Assembly: GCA_038277395.1 (NCBI GenBank)
Contig: CM076194.1
Span: 128,717,505-128,781,504 of the forward strand
Direction of reading: 5' to 3'
Length of the DNA stretch: 64,000 nucleotides
From: Dryocosmus kuriphilus
Lineage: Eukaryota; Arthropoda; Insecta; Hymenoptera; Cynipidae
Under the pieces are notes generated by a model. It was not told the origin of the DNA. It saw only the letters and a list, made by a program, of their open reading frames with translations, and did no database searches. The number at the start of each line of letters is the position of its first letter. Position 1 is the first letter of the stretch. Shown piece after piece: positions 11,447 through 21,857 of the stretch. Both the position numbers and the translations under genes were made by a program.

Positions 11447-13005
11447 ATGGGAAATAAGCGTCGAAGCTCCGAGCTGGAGAAATACGAAAGTGTCACGAAG
11501 GAGTTAAAACGATTGAGACGTAAGTTAGAGAAGCAGGAAAAAGAGTTTAGTCGTTTTCACAGGAAACGTAAGTATAACCTCTCTTTTCCAACAGTACGCA
11601 ATTTTCTTTTCTACGCCTTAGACCAAGTGTCGTTACGATAAATTTCGTTAATTGGCAACAAGAAAAGATGGGAAAAACACAGAAATTCTTTATATTATAA
11701 GCTGGTTGACACGTAAACAACGTTTACGTAGTCCCTTGTGCCATTCAAGAAATGACGGGACACTACGCTTTGCTCACTTGGATACGCAATTGATATGTGA
11801 ATTGGAAAAATTTCCATCAGAAAACTTATCGTTTTCACTTGTTCACTTATGCAAATACAGTACAAGTTACAAGTATTCGCACTATCATTTTGCTGAAAAA
11901 GCAGAAGTGATAGTCCAGAGGTTAATGATGTCAAGCACATCCGAGTAACGAGGACAATTTAATTATAGGTAGATCTCGGTCAAGCTCATCAAGGAGTCGA
12001 AGAAGTGGTTATGTTCATCGTAGTCGAACACCTCACCGCTATCGTCGAAGCCGAGACAACTCTCGAAGCCGGACTCCTCATCGGGACAGACAAAATCGAG
12101 GAATATCTCGCAGTAGGACTCCTCTGTCTAATCGACAAAGTCGTGAACAACCTCGCAGCCTCACACTTCCCACTATTACTCAGCCAGAGGGAACAAACTC
12201 TGAGCCAGCAAATACCGTTGATAACGGTTCACAAGTAAGTCTGGTCGCTCAAGGACCACCTCAGTCGTTGTCAGGACCAAAAGTCACTCAGTTAAAGAGT
12301 GGTACATCAAATACAGTCCAGACCAGTAATGAACAGGGTGCGTCATCAAATTCACAAGCTGAATCAGAAACTCCTAGGGACCCGGTTTTAAATCCTGAGG
12401 TTCTAGAAATAATCGGCAGACGCTTGGATATAGACAAGCAACGAGCCACAGCAATCCGCAATGACATTGTCGTGCGCTGGGAAAAGCAACAAAAAGTGAC
12501 AGTTTGTTTAGCTGCTTTAGGCACAGCGCTGTCAAATCTCTTGAAAGGCACTTCTCCGGATCCACTTCCTATAATATCCAGTCTCAGTGATATAGGACGC
12601 ATCCTACTTGATCTTCACCGCGATGAAACTCTGACGAGACGTCTCATTATTTCATCGAACCTCAATCCAGCCTTGAAAGAAACGCTAAATTCTACTACAG
12701 CGAACGAATGGCTATTTGGTAAAGACCTGGATGCAACGCTAAAAGCCGCAAAATCCTTGGAGCGCTCTTCCAAGGACTTGAAACCAGCCACAAAGGCTTC
12801 ATCAACATCGAAGTTTCCAAAAAACGCGGAGGGCCCCCGCCGTCAGCCCTCGGTTCAACAACCGAAGACGGGGGGGGGCAACGCAAACAGAAAAACTACA
12901 GCCAGAAGAACTACAATTTCCAACAACCGGCCAGGAAACAGGAAACAAAATATTACGGGAGGCGTTATTAACAAAGACGGTAAGTGTGCCATCTGGACGA
13001 CTTAA
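11447..13005 (+). CDS. DIRS gag-like protein with RS-rich domain, probably spliced
   Basis: Exon 1 runs from ATG 11447 to 11567. It encodes a basic, probably coiled-coil segment (KELKRLRRKLEKQEKEF). GTAAGT at 11568 is a consensus donor and ATTATAG ending at 11968 is an acceptor. Joining them keeps frame through an Arg codon and enters a segment rich in RS/SR dipeptides (11969-12150), then a Ser/Gln-rich linker and a conserved helical region (about 12380-12760). The frame stays open to 13005, but a run of nine G at 12870-12878 seems to hold a one-base slip. In the alternative frame the tail reads NYSQKNYNFQQPARKQ, like other DIRS gag C-termini, and stops near 12970. Gag packages the element RNA. 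The true C-terminus is uncertain. Confidence 0.72.
11568..11968 (+). other. Predicted 401-bp intron in DIRS gag
   Basis: Donor GTAAGTATAA and acceptor AATTATAG. The first exon's last base and the second exon's first two bases make CGT, so the basic N-terminus joins the RS-rich domain in frame. A 98-codon open frame inside (11652-11948) is taken as chance. Confidence 0.6.
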
Positions 13006-13814
13006 ACAGTTCGTTCCAGTATGGAAAAATCTTACGAATGACAAAACAATTTTATCATGGGTAAATGGTTACGTCATTCCTTTTGCCCGTCATCCAAATC
13101 AGCATTCGACGCCAGGGGAACCACGCTGGTCGAAAAATGAAAAATTACAATTAATTAACCACATTAATGAACTTATATACAAAGACGTGATCCGAAAGTG
13201 TGAAGAGTGCAAGGGTCAGTTTCTTTCCAACATATTCCTTACACCCAAACCAGATGGGTCTAGTAGATTCATCCTAAATCTTAAAAAACTAAACGAATTT
13301 ATAGATATTGAACATTTCAAACTAGAGGACATGAGATTAGCTCGTGATCTGATACAGAAAAACTGCTACATGGTGACACTCGACCTTAAAGAAGGTTATT
13401 ACCACATTCCAATAGCAGACTCCAGTAAAAAATATTTAAGATTTAGATTTGGAAGTGAAGTCTTTGGGTTAAACACGGCTCCATATGTCTTTACCAAGAT
13501 AATGAGACCGGTGATAACTCGATTAATATTAAGAGAACAAGGCTTCTCTTCTGTTATATATATAGATGACTTCCTCTTAATTGGGTACACTAGGGAAGAA
13601 TGCCTGGAGAATTTGCGGGAAACAACTCACCTGCTGAAATCTCTTGGATTTATCATAAATAGGGAAAAAAGTAAACTGGTACCAGCACAAAAACAAAATT
13701 TTTTGGGATTTATTTTAAATTCAGTGGATATGATAATTGAATTGTCTGAAGATAAACAAACTAAAACTCTTAACCTTGTCCACAAGTTTAAGGCTAACAC
13801 TAGATGCAAAATTC
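12965..13814 (+). pseudogene. DIRS pol, reverse transcriptase part
   Basis: The open frame overlaps the end of the gag frame. It holds a DIRS-type N-terminus (GRLKQFVPVWKNLTND), fingers and palm motifs (FILNLKKLN, YMVTLDLKEGYYHIPI, GLNTAPYVFTKI) and the catalytic box VIYIDDFLLIG near 13550-13580. All recognisable RT motifs are intact up to 13814, where the MULE-like element interrupts the thumb region. The start is taken from the open frame rather than a clear ATG; it may be translated by re-initiation or frameshift from gag. The enzyme would copy the element RNA into DNA. The coding sequence resumes at 25023. Confidence 0.9.
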
Positions 13815-14273
13815 ATGCGTGTGAACCTGGCCGCGCACTTTCAAAATTTCGAATTTTTTTTTAGAGTTCGGACATCCTTTTCAATAGTTCTATAGTTCCT
13901 GATAACTTTTAGAAATAGTTCTGGGGTATAAATACCCTAAAAATCAATTTTTCAAAAGTGGCGGCTAAGTTCACGTTCCCGCGCATTTTTCGAAAAATGC
14001 ACTTTTTCTTAGAGTTCTGGGTAGATTTAGCATAGTTCTATAGTTCCTGATACATACTGAAAATAGTTCTCAAAAATTGTACCCAAAAAAAAAATTTTCA
14101 AAAAATAGAGCTAGCCGCGCACTTTTCAGAAAATCAACTTTTTCTTTCATATTCCTATTGTTCTCAAAGAGTTCTACAGTTCTGCAGAAAAATAATTTCG
14201 AAAAAACTCAAAAACTCAAAAGTTACACAATTTTTAAAAATTCAAAGATTTCAAAGAAAATTAAATTTTCTTA
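13815..14273. repeat. MULE-like left terminal inverted repeat
   Basis: Inverted copy of 24558-25013. Contains GCCGCGCACTTT twice and related GCGCATTTTTCG once, marking three diverged sub-repeats of about 145 bp with poly-A/T links. Confidence 0.9.
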
Positions 14274-17200
14274 AAGAGTTCCAGGAGTTCTGATCGGAGT
14301 TCTGGTAGCCCCCCGAGGAGTCCTACAAAAAATTCCTACAACATTTTTCGACAAACTCAAAATCCAAAAAACTACAGGACGTTCAGTGTGTCCAAAAATT
14401 TTGAAATCCGAAATTTTAAGAGTTCCAGGAGTTCTGATCAGAGTTCTGGTAGCCCCCCAAAGAGTTCTAGAAAAAAGCCCTATAACATTTTTCGACAATC
14501 TCAAAATCCAAAAAACTACAAGACGTAGAGTGTGTCCAAAAATTTTGAAATCCATAATTTTGAGAGTTCCAGGAGTTCTGATCGGAGTTCTGGTAGCCCC
14601 CCGAGGAGTCCTACAAAAAATTCCTACAACATTTGTCGACAAACTCAAAATCCAAAAAACTACAAGAGGTTCAGTGTGTCCAAAAATTTTGAAATCCGAA
14701 ATTTTAAGAGTTCCAGGAGTTCTGATCAGAGTTCTGGTAGCCCCCCAAAGAGTTCTAGAAAAAAGCCCTATAACATTTTTCGACAATCTCAAAATCCAAA
14801 AAACTACAAGACGTAGAGTGTGTCCAAAAATTTTAAAATCTATAATTTTGAGAGTTCCAGGAGTTCTGATCGGAGTTCTGGTAGCCCCCCGAGGAGTCCT
14901 ACAAAAAATTCCTACAGCATTTGTCGACAAACTCAAAATCCAAAAAACTACAAGAGGTTCAGTGTGTCCAAAAATTTTGAAATCCGAAATTTTCAGAGTT
15001 CCAGGAGTTCTGATCGGAGTTCTGGTAGCCCCCCAAAGAGTCCTAAAAAAAAGTTATATACCATTTTTCGACAAACTCAAAATCCAAAAAAATACAAGAG
15101 GTTCAGTGTGTCCAAAAATGTTGAAATCCGAAATTTTAAGAGTTCCAGGAGTTCTGATCAGAGTTCTGGTAGCCCCCCAAAGAGTTCTAGAAAAAAGCCC
15201 TGTAACATTTTTCGACAATCTCAAAATCCAAAAAACTACAAGACGTTAACTGTGTCCAAAAATGTTGAAATCCGAAATTTTGAGAGTTACAGGAGTTCTG
15301 ATCAGAGTTCTGGTAGCCCCCCAAAGAGTTCTAGAAAAAAGCCCTATAACATTTTTCGACAATCTCAAAATCCAAAAAACTACAAGACGTTAAGTGTGTC
15401 CAAAAATTTTGAAATCCGAAATTTTGAGAGTTCCAGGAGTTCTGATCGGAGTTCTGGTAGCCCCCCGAGGAGTCCTACAAAAAATTCCTACAACATTTGT
15501 CGACAAACTCAAAATCCAAAAAACTACAAGAGAGGTTCAGTGTGTCCAAAAATTTTGAAATCCGAAATTTTGAGAGTTCCAGGAGTTCTGATCGGAGTTC
15601 TGGTAGCCCCCCAAAGAGTCCTAAAAAAAAGTTATATACCATTTTTCGACAAACTCAAAATCCAAAAAACTACAAGACGTAGAGTGTCCAAAAATTTTGA
15701 AATCCATAATTTTGAGAGTTCCAGGAGTTCTGATCGGAGTTCTGGTAGCCCCCCGAGGAGTCCTACAAAAAATTCCTACAACATTTGTCGACAAACTCAA
15801 AATCCAAAAAACTACAAGAGGTTCAGTGTGTCCAAAAATTTTGAAATCCGAAATTTTGAGAGTTCCAGGAGTTCTGATCGGAGTTCTGGTAGCCCCCCAA
15901 AGAGTCCTAAAAAAAAAGTTATATACCATTTTTCGACAAACTCAAAATCCAAAAAACTACAAGACGTTAAGTGTGTCCAAAAATTTTGAAATCCGAAATT
16001 TTGAGAGTTAAAGGAGTTCTGATCGGAGTTCTGGTAGCCCCCCGAGGAGTCCTACAAAAAAGTCCTACAACATTTTTCGACAAACTCAAAATCCAACAAA
16101 CGACAGGACGTTCAGTGTGTCCAAAAATTTTGAAATCCATAATTTTGAGAGTTCCAGGAGTTCTGATCGGAGTTCTGGTAGCCCCCCGAGGAGTCCTACA
16201 AAAAATTCCTACAGCATTTGTCGACAAACTCAAAATCCAAAAAACTACAAGAGGTTCAGTGTGTCCAAAAATTTTGAAATCCGAAATTTTGAGAGTTCCA
16301 GGAGTTCTGATCGGAGTTCTGGTAGCCCCCCAAAGAGTCCTAAAAAAGTTATATACCATTTTTCGACAAACTCAAAATCCAAAAAAATACAAGAGGTTCA
16401 GTGTGTCCAAAAATTTTGAAATCCGAAATTTTAAGAGTTCCAGGAGTTCTGATCAGAGTTCTGGTAGCCCCCCAAAGAGTTCTAGAAAAAAGCCCTGTAA
16501 CATTTTTCGACAATCTCAAAATCCAAAAAACTACAAGACGTTAAGTGTGTCCAAAAATGTTGAAATCCGAAATTTTGAGAGTTACAGGAGTTCTGATCGG
16601 AGTTCTGGTAGCCCCCCAAAGAGTCCTAAAAAAAAGTTATATACCATTTTTCGACAAACTCAAAATCCAAAAAACTACAAGACGTTAAGTGTGTCCAAAA
16701 ATTTTGAAATCCGAAATTTTGAGAGTTAAAGGAGTTCTGATCGGAGTTCTGGTAGCCCCCCGAGGAGTCCTACAAAAAAGTCCTACAACATTTTTCGACA
16801 AACTCAAAATCCAACAAACGACAGGACGTTCAGTGTGTCCAAAAATTTTGAAATCCATAATTTTGAGAGTTCCAGGAGTTCTGATCGGAGTTCTGGTAGC
16901 CCCCCGAGGAGTCCTACAAAAAATTCCTACAGCATTTGTCGACAAACTCAAAATCCAAAAAACTACAAGAGGTTCAGTGTGTCCAAAAATTTTGAAATCC
17001 GAAATTTTGAGAGTTCCAGGAGTTCTGATCGGAGTTCTGGTAGCCCCCCAAAGAGTCCTAAAAAAAAGTTATATACCATTTTTCGACAAACTCAAAATCC
17101 AAAAAAATACAAGAGGTTCAGTGTGTCCAAAAATTTTGAAATCCGAAATTTTAAGAGTTCCAGGAGTTCTGATCAGAGTTCTGGTAGCCCCCCAAAGAGT

Positions 17201-20200
17201 TCTAGAAAAAAGCCCTATAACATTTTTCGACAATCTCAAAATCCAAAAAACTACAAGAGGTTCAGTGTGTCCAAAAATTTTGAAATCCGAAATTTTGAGA
17301 GTTCCAGGAGTTCTGATCGGAGTTCTGGTAGCCCCCCAAAGAGTCCTAAAAAAAAGTTATATACCATTTTTCGACAAACTCAAAATCCAAAAAACTACAA
17401 GACGTAGAGTGTGTCCAAAAATTTTGAAATCCATAATTTTGAGAGTTCCAGGAGTTCTGATCGGAGTTCTGGTAGCCCCCCGAGGAGTCCTACAAAAAAT
17501 TCCTACAACATTTGTCGACAAACTCAAAATCCAAAAAACTACAAGAGGTTCAGTGTGTCCAAAAATTTTGAAATCCGAAATTTTGAGAGTTCCAGGAGTT
17601 CTGATCGGAGTTCTGGTAGCCCCCCAAAGTGTCCTAAAAAAAGTTATATACCATTTTTCGACAAACTCAAAATCCAAAAAAACTACAAGACGTTAAGTGT
17701 GTCCAAAAATTTTGAAATCCGAAATTTTGAGAGTTAAAGGAGTTCTGATCGGAGTTCTGGTAGCCCCCCGAGGATTCCTACAAAAAAGTCCTACAACATT
17801 TTTCGACAAACTCAAAATCCAACAAACTACAGGACGTTCAGTGTGTCCAAAAATTTTTGAAATCCATAATTTTGAGAGTTCCAGGAGTTCTGATCGGAGT
17901 TCTGGTAGCCCCCCGAGGAGTCCTATAAAAAATTCCTACAACATTTTTCGACAAACTCAAAATCCAAAAAAACTACAGGACGTTCAGTGTGTCCAAAAAT
18001 TTTGAAATCCATAATTTTGAGAGTTCCAGGAGTTCTGATCGGAGTTCTGGTAGCCCCCCGAGGAGTCCTACAAAAAATTCCTACAGCATTTGTCGACAAA
18101 CTCAAAATCCAAAAAACTACAAGAGGTTCAGTGTGTCCAAAAATTTTGAAATCCGAAATTTTGAGAGTTCCAGGAGTTCTGATCGGAGTTCTGGTAGCCC
18201 CCCAAAGAGTCCTAAAAAAAAGTTATATACCATTTTTCGACAAACTCAAAATCCAAAAAAATACAAGAGGTTCAGTGTGTCCAAAAATTTTGAAATCCGA
18301 AATTTTAAGAGTTCCAGGAGTTCTGATCGGAGTTCTGGTAGCCCCCCAAAGAGTTCTAGAAAAAAGCCCTGTAACATTTTTCGACAATCTCAAAATCCAA
18401 AAAACTACAGAACGTTAAGTGTGTCCAAAAATTTTGAAATCCAAAATTTTGAGAGTTACAGGAGTTCTGATCAGAGTTCTGGTAGCCCACCAAAGAGTTC
18501 TAGAGAAAAGCCCTATAACATTTTTCGACAATCTCAAAATCCAAAAAACTACAAGACGGTAAGTGTGTCCAAAAATTTTGAAATCCGAAATTTTGAGAGT
18601 TCCAGGAGTTCTGATCGGAGTTCTGGTAGCCCCCCAAAGAGTCCTAAAAAAAAGTTACATACCATTTTTCGACAAACTCAAAATCCAAAAAACTACAAGA
18701 GGTTCAGTGTGTCCAAAAATTTTGAAATCCGAAATTTTGAGAGTTCCAGGAGTTCTGATCGGAGTTCTGGTAGCCCCCCAAAGAGTCCTAAAAAAAGTTA
18801 TATACCATTTTTCGACAAACTCAAAATCCAAAAAAATACAAGAGGTTCAATGTGTCCAAAAATTTTGAAATCCGAAATTTTAAGAGTTCCAGGAGTTCTG
18901 ATCAGAGTTCTGGTAGCCCCCCAAAGAGTTCTAGAAAAAAGCCCTGTAACATTTTTCGACAATCTCAAAACCCAAAAAACTACAAGACGTTAATTGTGTC
19001 CAAAAATTTTGAAATCCAAAATTTTGAGAGTTACAGGAGTTCTGATCAGAGTTCTGGTAGCCCCCCAAAGAGTTCTAGAAAAAAGCCCTATAACATTTTT
19101 CGACAATCTCAAAATCCAAAAAACTACAAGACGTTAAGTGTGTCAAAAAATTTTGAAATCCGAAATTTTGAGAGTTCCAGGAGTTCTGATCGGAGTTCTG
19201 GTAGCCCCCCAAAGAGTCCTAAAAAAAAGTTACATACCATTTTTCGACAAACTCAAAATCCAAAAAAACTACAAGAGGTTCAGTGTGTCCCAAAAATTTT
19301 GAAATCCGAAATTTTGAGAGTTCCAGGAGTTCTGATCGGAGTTCTGGTAGCCCCCCAAAGAGTCCTAAAAAAAAGTTACATACCATTTTTCGACAAACTC
19401 AAAATCCAAAAAACTACAAGAGGTTCAGTGTGTCCAAAAATTTTGAAATCCGAAATTTTGAGAGTTCCAGGAGTTCTGATCGGAGTTCTGGTAGCCCCCC
19501 AAAGAGTCCTAAAAAAAGTTATATACCATTTTTCGACAAACTCAAAATCCAAAAAAATACAAGAGGTTCAGTGTGTCCAAAAATTTTGAAATCTGAAATT
19601 TTAAGAGTTCCAGGAGTTCTGATCAGAGTTCTGGTAGCCCCCCAAAGAGTTCTAGAAAAAAGCCCTGTAACATTTTTCGACAATCTCAAAATCCAAAAAA
19701 CTACAAGACGTTAAGTGTGTCCAAAAATTTTGAAATCCAAAATTTTGAGAGTTACAGGAGTTCTGATCAGAGTTCTGGTAGCCCCCCAAAGAGTTCTAGA
19801 AAAAAGCCCTATAACATTTTTCGACAATCTCAAAATCCAAAAAAACTACAAGACGTTAAGTGTGTCCAAAAATTTTGAAATCCGAAATTTTGAGAGTTCC
19901 AGGAGTTCTGATCGGAGTTCTGGTAGCCCCCCAAAGAGTTCTAGAAAAAAGCCCTATAACATTTTTCGACAATCTCAAAATCCAAAAAACTACAAGACGT
20001 TAAGTGTGTTCAAAAATTTTGAAATCCGAAATTTTGAGAGTTACAGGAGTTCTGATCGGAGTTCTGGTTGCCCCCCGAGGAGTCCTACAAAAAAGTCCTA
20101 CAACATTTTTCGACAAACTCAAAATCCAAAAAACTACAGGACGTTCAGTGTGTCCAAAAATTTTGAAATCCGAAATTTTAAGAGTTCCAGGAGTTCTGAT

Positions 20201-20551
20201 CAGAGTTCTGGTAGCCCCCCAACAAGTCCTACAAAAAAGTCCCATAACATTTTTCGACAAACTCAAAATACAAAAAACTACAAGACGTTAAGTGTGTCCA
20301 AAAATTTTGAAATCCGAAATTTTGAGAGTTACAGAAGTTCTGATCGGAGTTCTGGTAGCCCCCCGAGGAGTCCTACAAAAAAGTCCTACAACATTTTTCG
20401 ACAAACTCAAAATCCAAAAAACTACAGGACGTTCAGTGTGACCAAAAATTTTGAAATCCGAAATTTTAAGAGTTCCAGGAGTTCTGATCAGAGTTCTGGT
20501 AGCCCCCCAGAGTCCTAAAAAAAAGTCCTATAACATTTTTTGACAAACTCT
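14274..20551 (+). repeat. 144-bp tandem array, ~43 units
   Basis: The motif CCAGGAGTTCTGATC starts units at 14281, 14425, 14569 and 14713, a strict 144-bp step that continues to 20551. Three unit classes can be told apart by the segment after AGCCCCCC: GAGGAGTCCTAC, AAAGAGTTCTAG and AAAGAGTCCTAA. They follow one another in repeating orders; for example a rare variant with GAGAGTTAAAGG recurs at about 16007, 16725 and 17733. Because 144 is 48 codons, several frames on both strands stay open for hundreds of codons. I do not take these as genes. Confidence 0.95.
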
Positions 20552-21857
20552 ACATCTACTATGTTTGGAAGAATGGTTTTCAATTTTTTAAAATTCGTTT
20601 TACAGAACGCTGTTGACTAAATATTGAATTTCACGGTTATATATGTAAATATAATCATGAAGGATGTATATATATTTTGTATTGTTAAACATATTTTATT
20701 TTCATTAAATTATGCATATTTTGTATAAATGATAATTAGCTTTTTATTGGAAATTTGTATAAAGGAAGTGTAGTAAGTACACTTTATAGCATTATTATTT
20801 TGTGCTTTTCTCTTCTTTGGACTTCGTCTGCAAAACTAAGAAGTTGTACATGCAATGATATTTAACAACATCTTTCATATTTAATAAATTATATATTTCC
20901 CGTTAAACGTTAATAAGTGCACTAGTTTAGAAAAAAAGCATTTAGATTTGATGCGACTATTTTTTTCTATGTATTCTGGCTCCCTGAATTTGAAAATCAT
21001 ATTGGAATTTTTTTTTATGGATAGGTTTTCAAGATATGAATTTTCGAAGTTTGTTTCGTTTTCTTCGGAGGTGGTACCTTCGCATGTTAGGTCATATCAG
21101 TTTAGTAGTTTAAATGATATGGCCTACAATATATGAGAAACTTCGATTTTTTTTGGCAATTTAAAAATCAAAAGTCCACTTTTTGCCATGCAAAAATAGA
21201 AAACGTTAAATAATGTCAAGTTTATTATTTTTTAGATATAGATCGTACTTTTAGAAATAAATTAAGGTATTGACAAATAAAATCTATGTATAAATATCGG
21301 AGTTATGAGATTTCGAGTGAAAGTACCGAAAATCAAATTTTACTCTGTTTTTTATTTTTCCCACATTTCAGTTATTACTTGTATGTTGTTTTATTCAAGG
21401 TATTTACAATTTAATTCAAGAATGAATTTTTTCACAGATTAAATATAGTTTCCCGTGTTTTTCTCATTTAAATTTTGAATTTGAAATGTTGATTTCACTT
21501 GGGTTACAAAAGGCGCACTGGTCGATGATAAAAAGGGATCCGTGCAGGCGGTTAGGTAAAATGTCAGTAGACAATACTGAACATTACCTAATCGAGTATG
21601 TTTGGAGAAAAGCATTCATCTCAAATGAAGAACTCTTTCTCAGTGTTTTCGAAGCAATAAAGTAATTTTATCCCCAGTAATGGTTTTTTATTCATTTTGT
21701 GTATTCTTCTTATTGTATTTGTTCATGTTTTTTCAGGAACTTCTTGTAAACAACTGGCCCTTTTCAGGACCACAACATTTTGTTAACAAAGGAATTATTT
21801 GTTGTTTTGATACATGTTTTTTTCAGCCTTTAAGTTTTTAAACAATTGGCCCTTTTC
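20552..21857. other. Unique core between the inverted 144-bp arrays
   Basis: AT-rich, single-copy within the window. No transposase or long open frame. A 34-codon frame at about 21562-21666 (starts MSVDNTEHYL) is the most protein-like piece. Near the right edge a 90-bp duplication brings GGCCCTTTTCAG twice (21756 and 21848), each after a TTTTTTCAG. Confidence 0.6.

Noticed and set aside
11652..11948. 98-codon frame inside the DIRS leader
   Set aside because: It lies in the predicted intron, with no conserved motif.
12288..13044. Minus-strand frames opposite the DIRS gag
   Set aside because: The plus-strand frame matches DIRS gag in position and composition; these are shadows.
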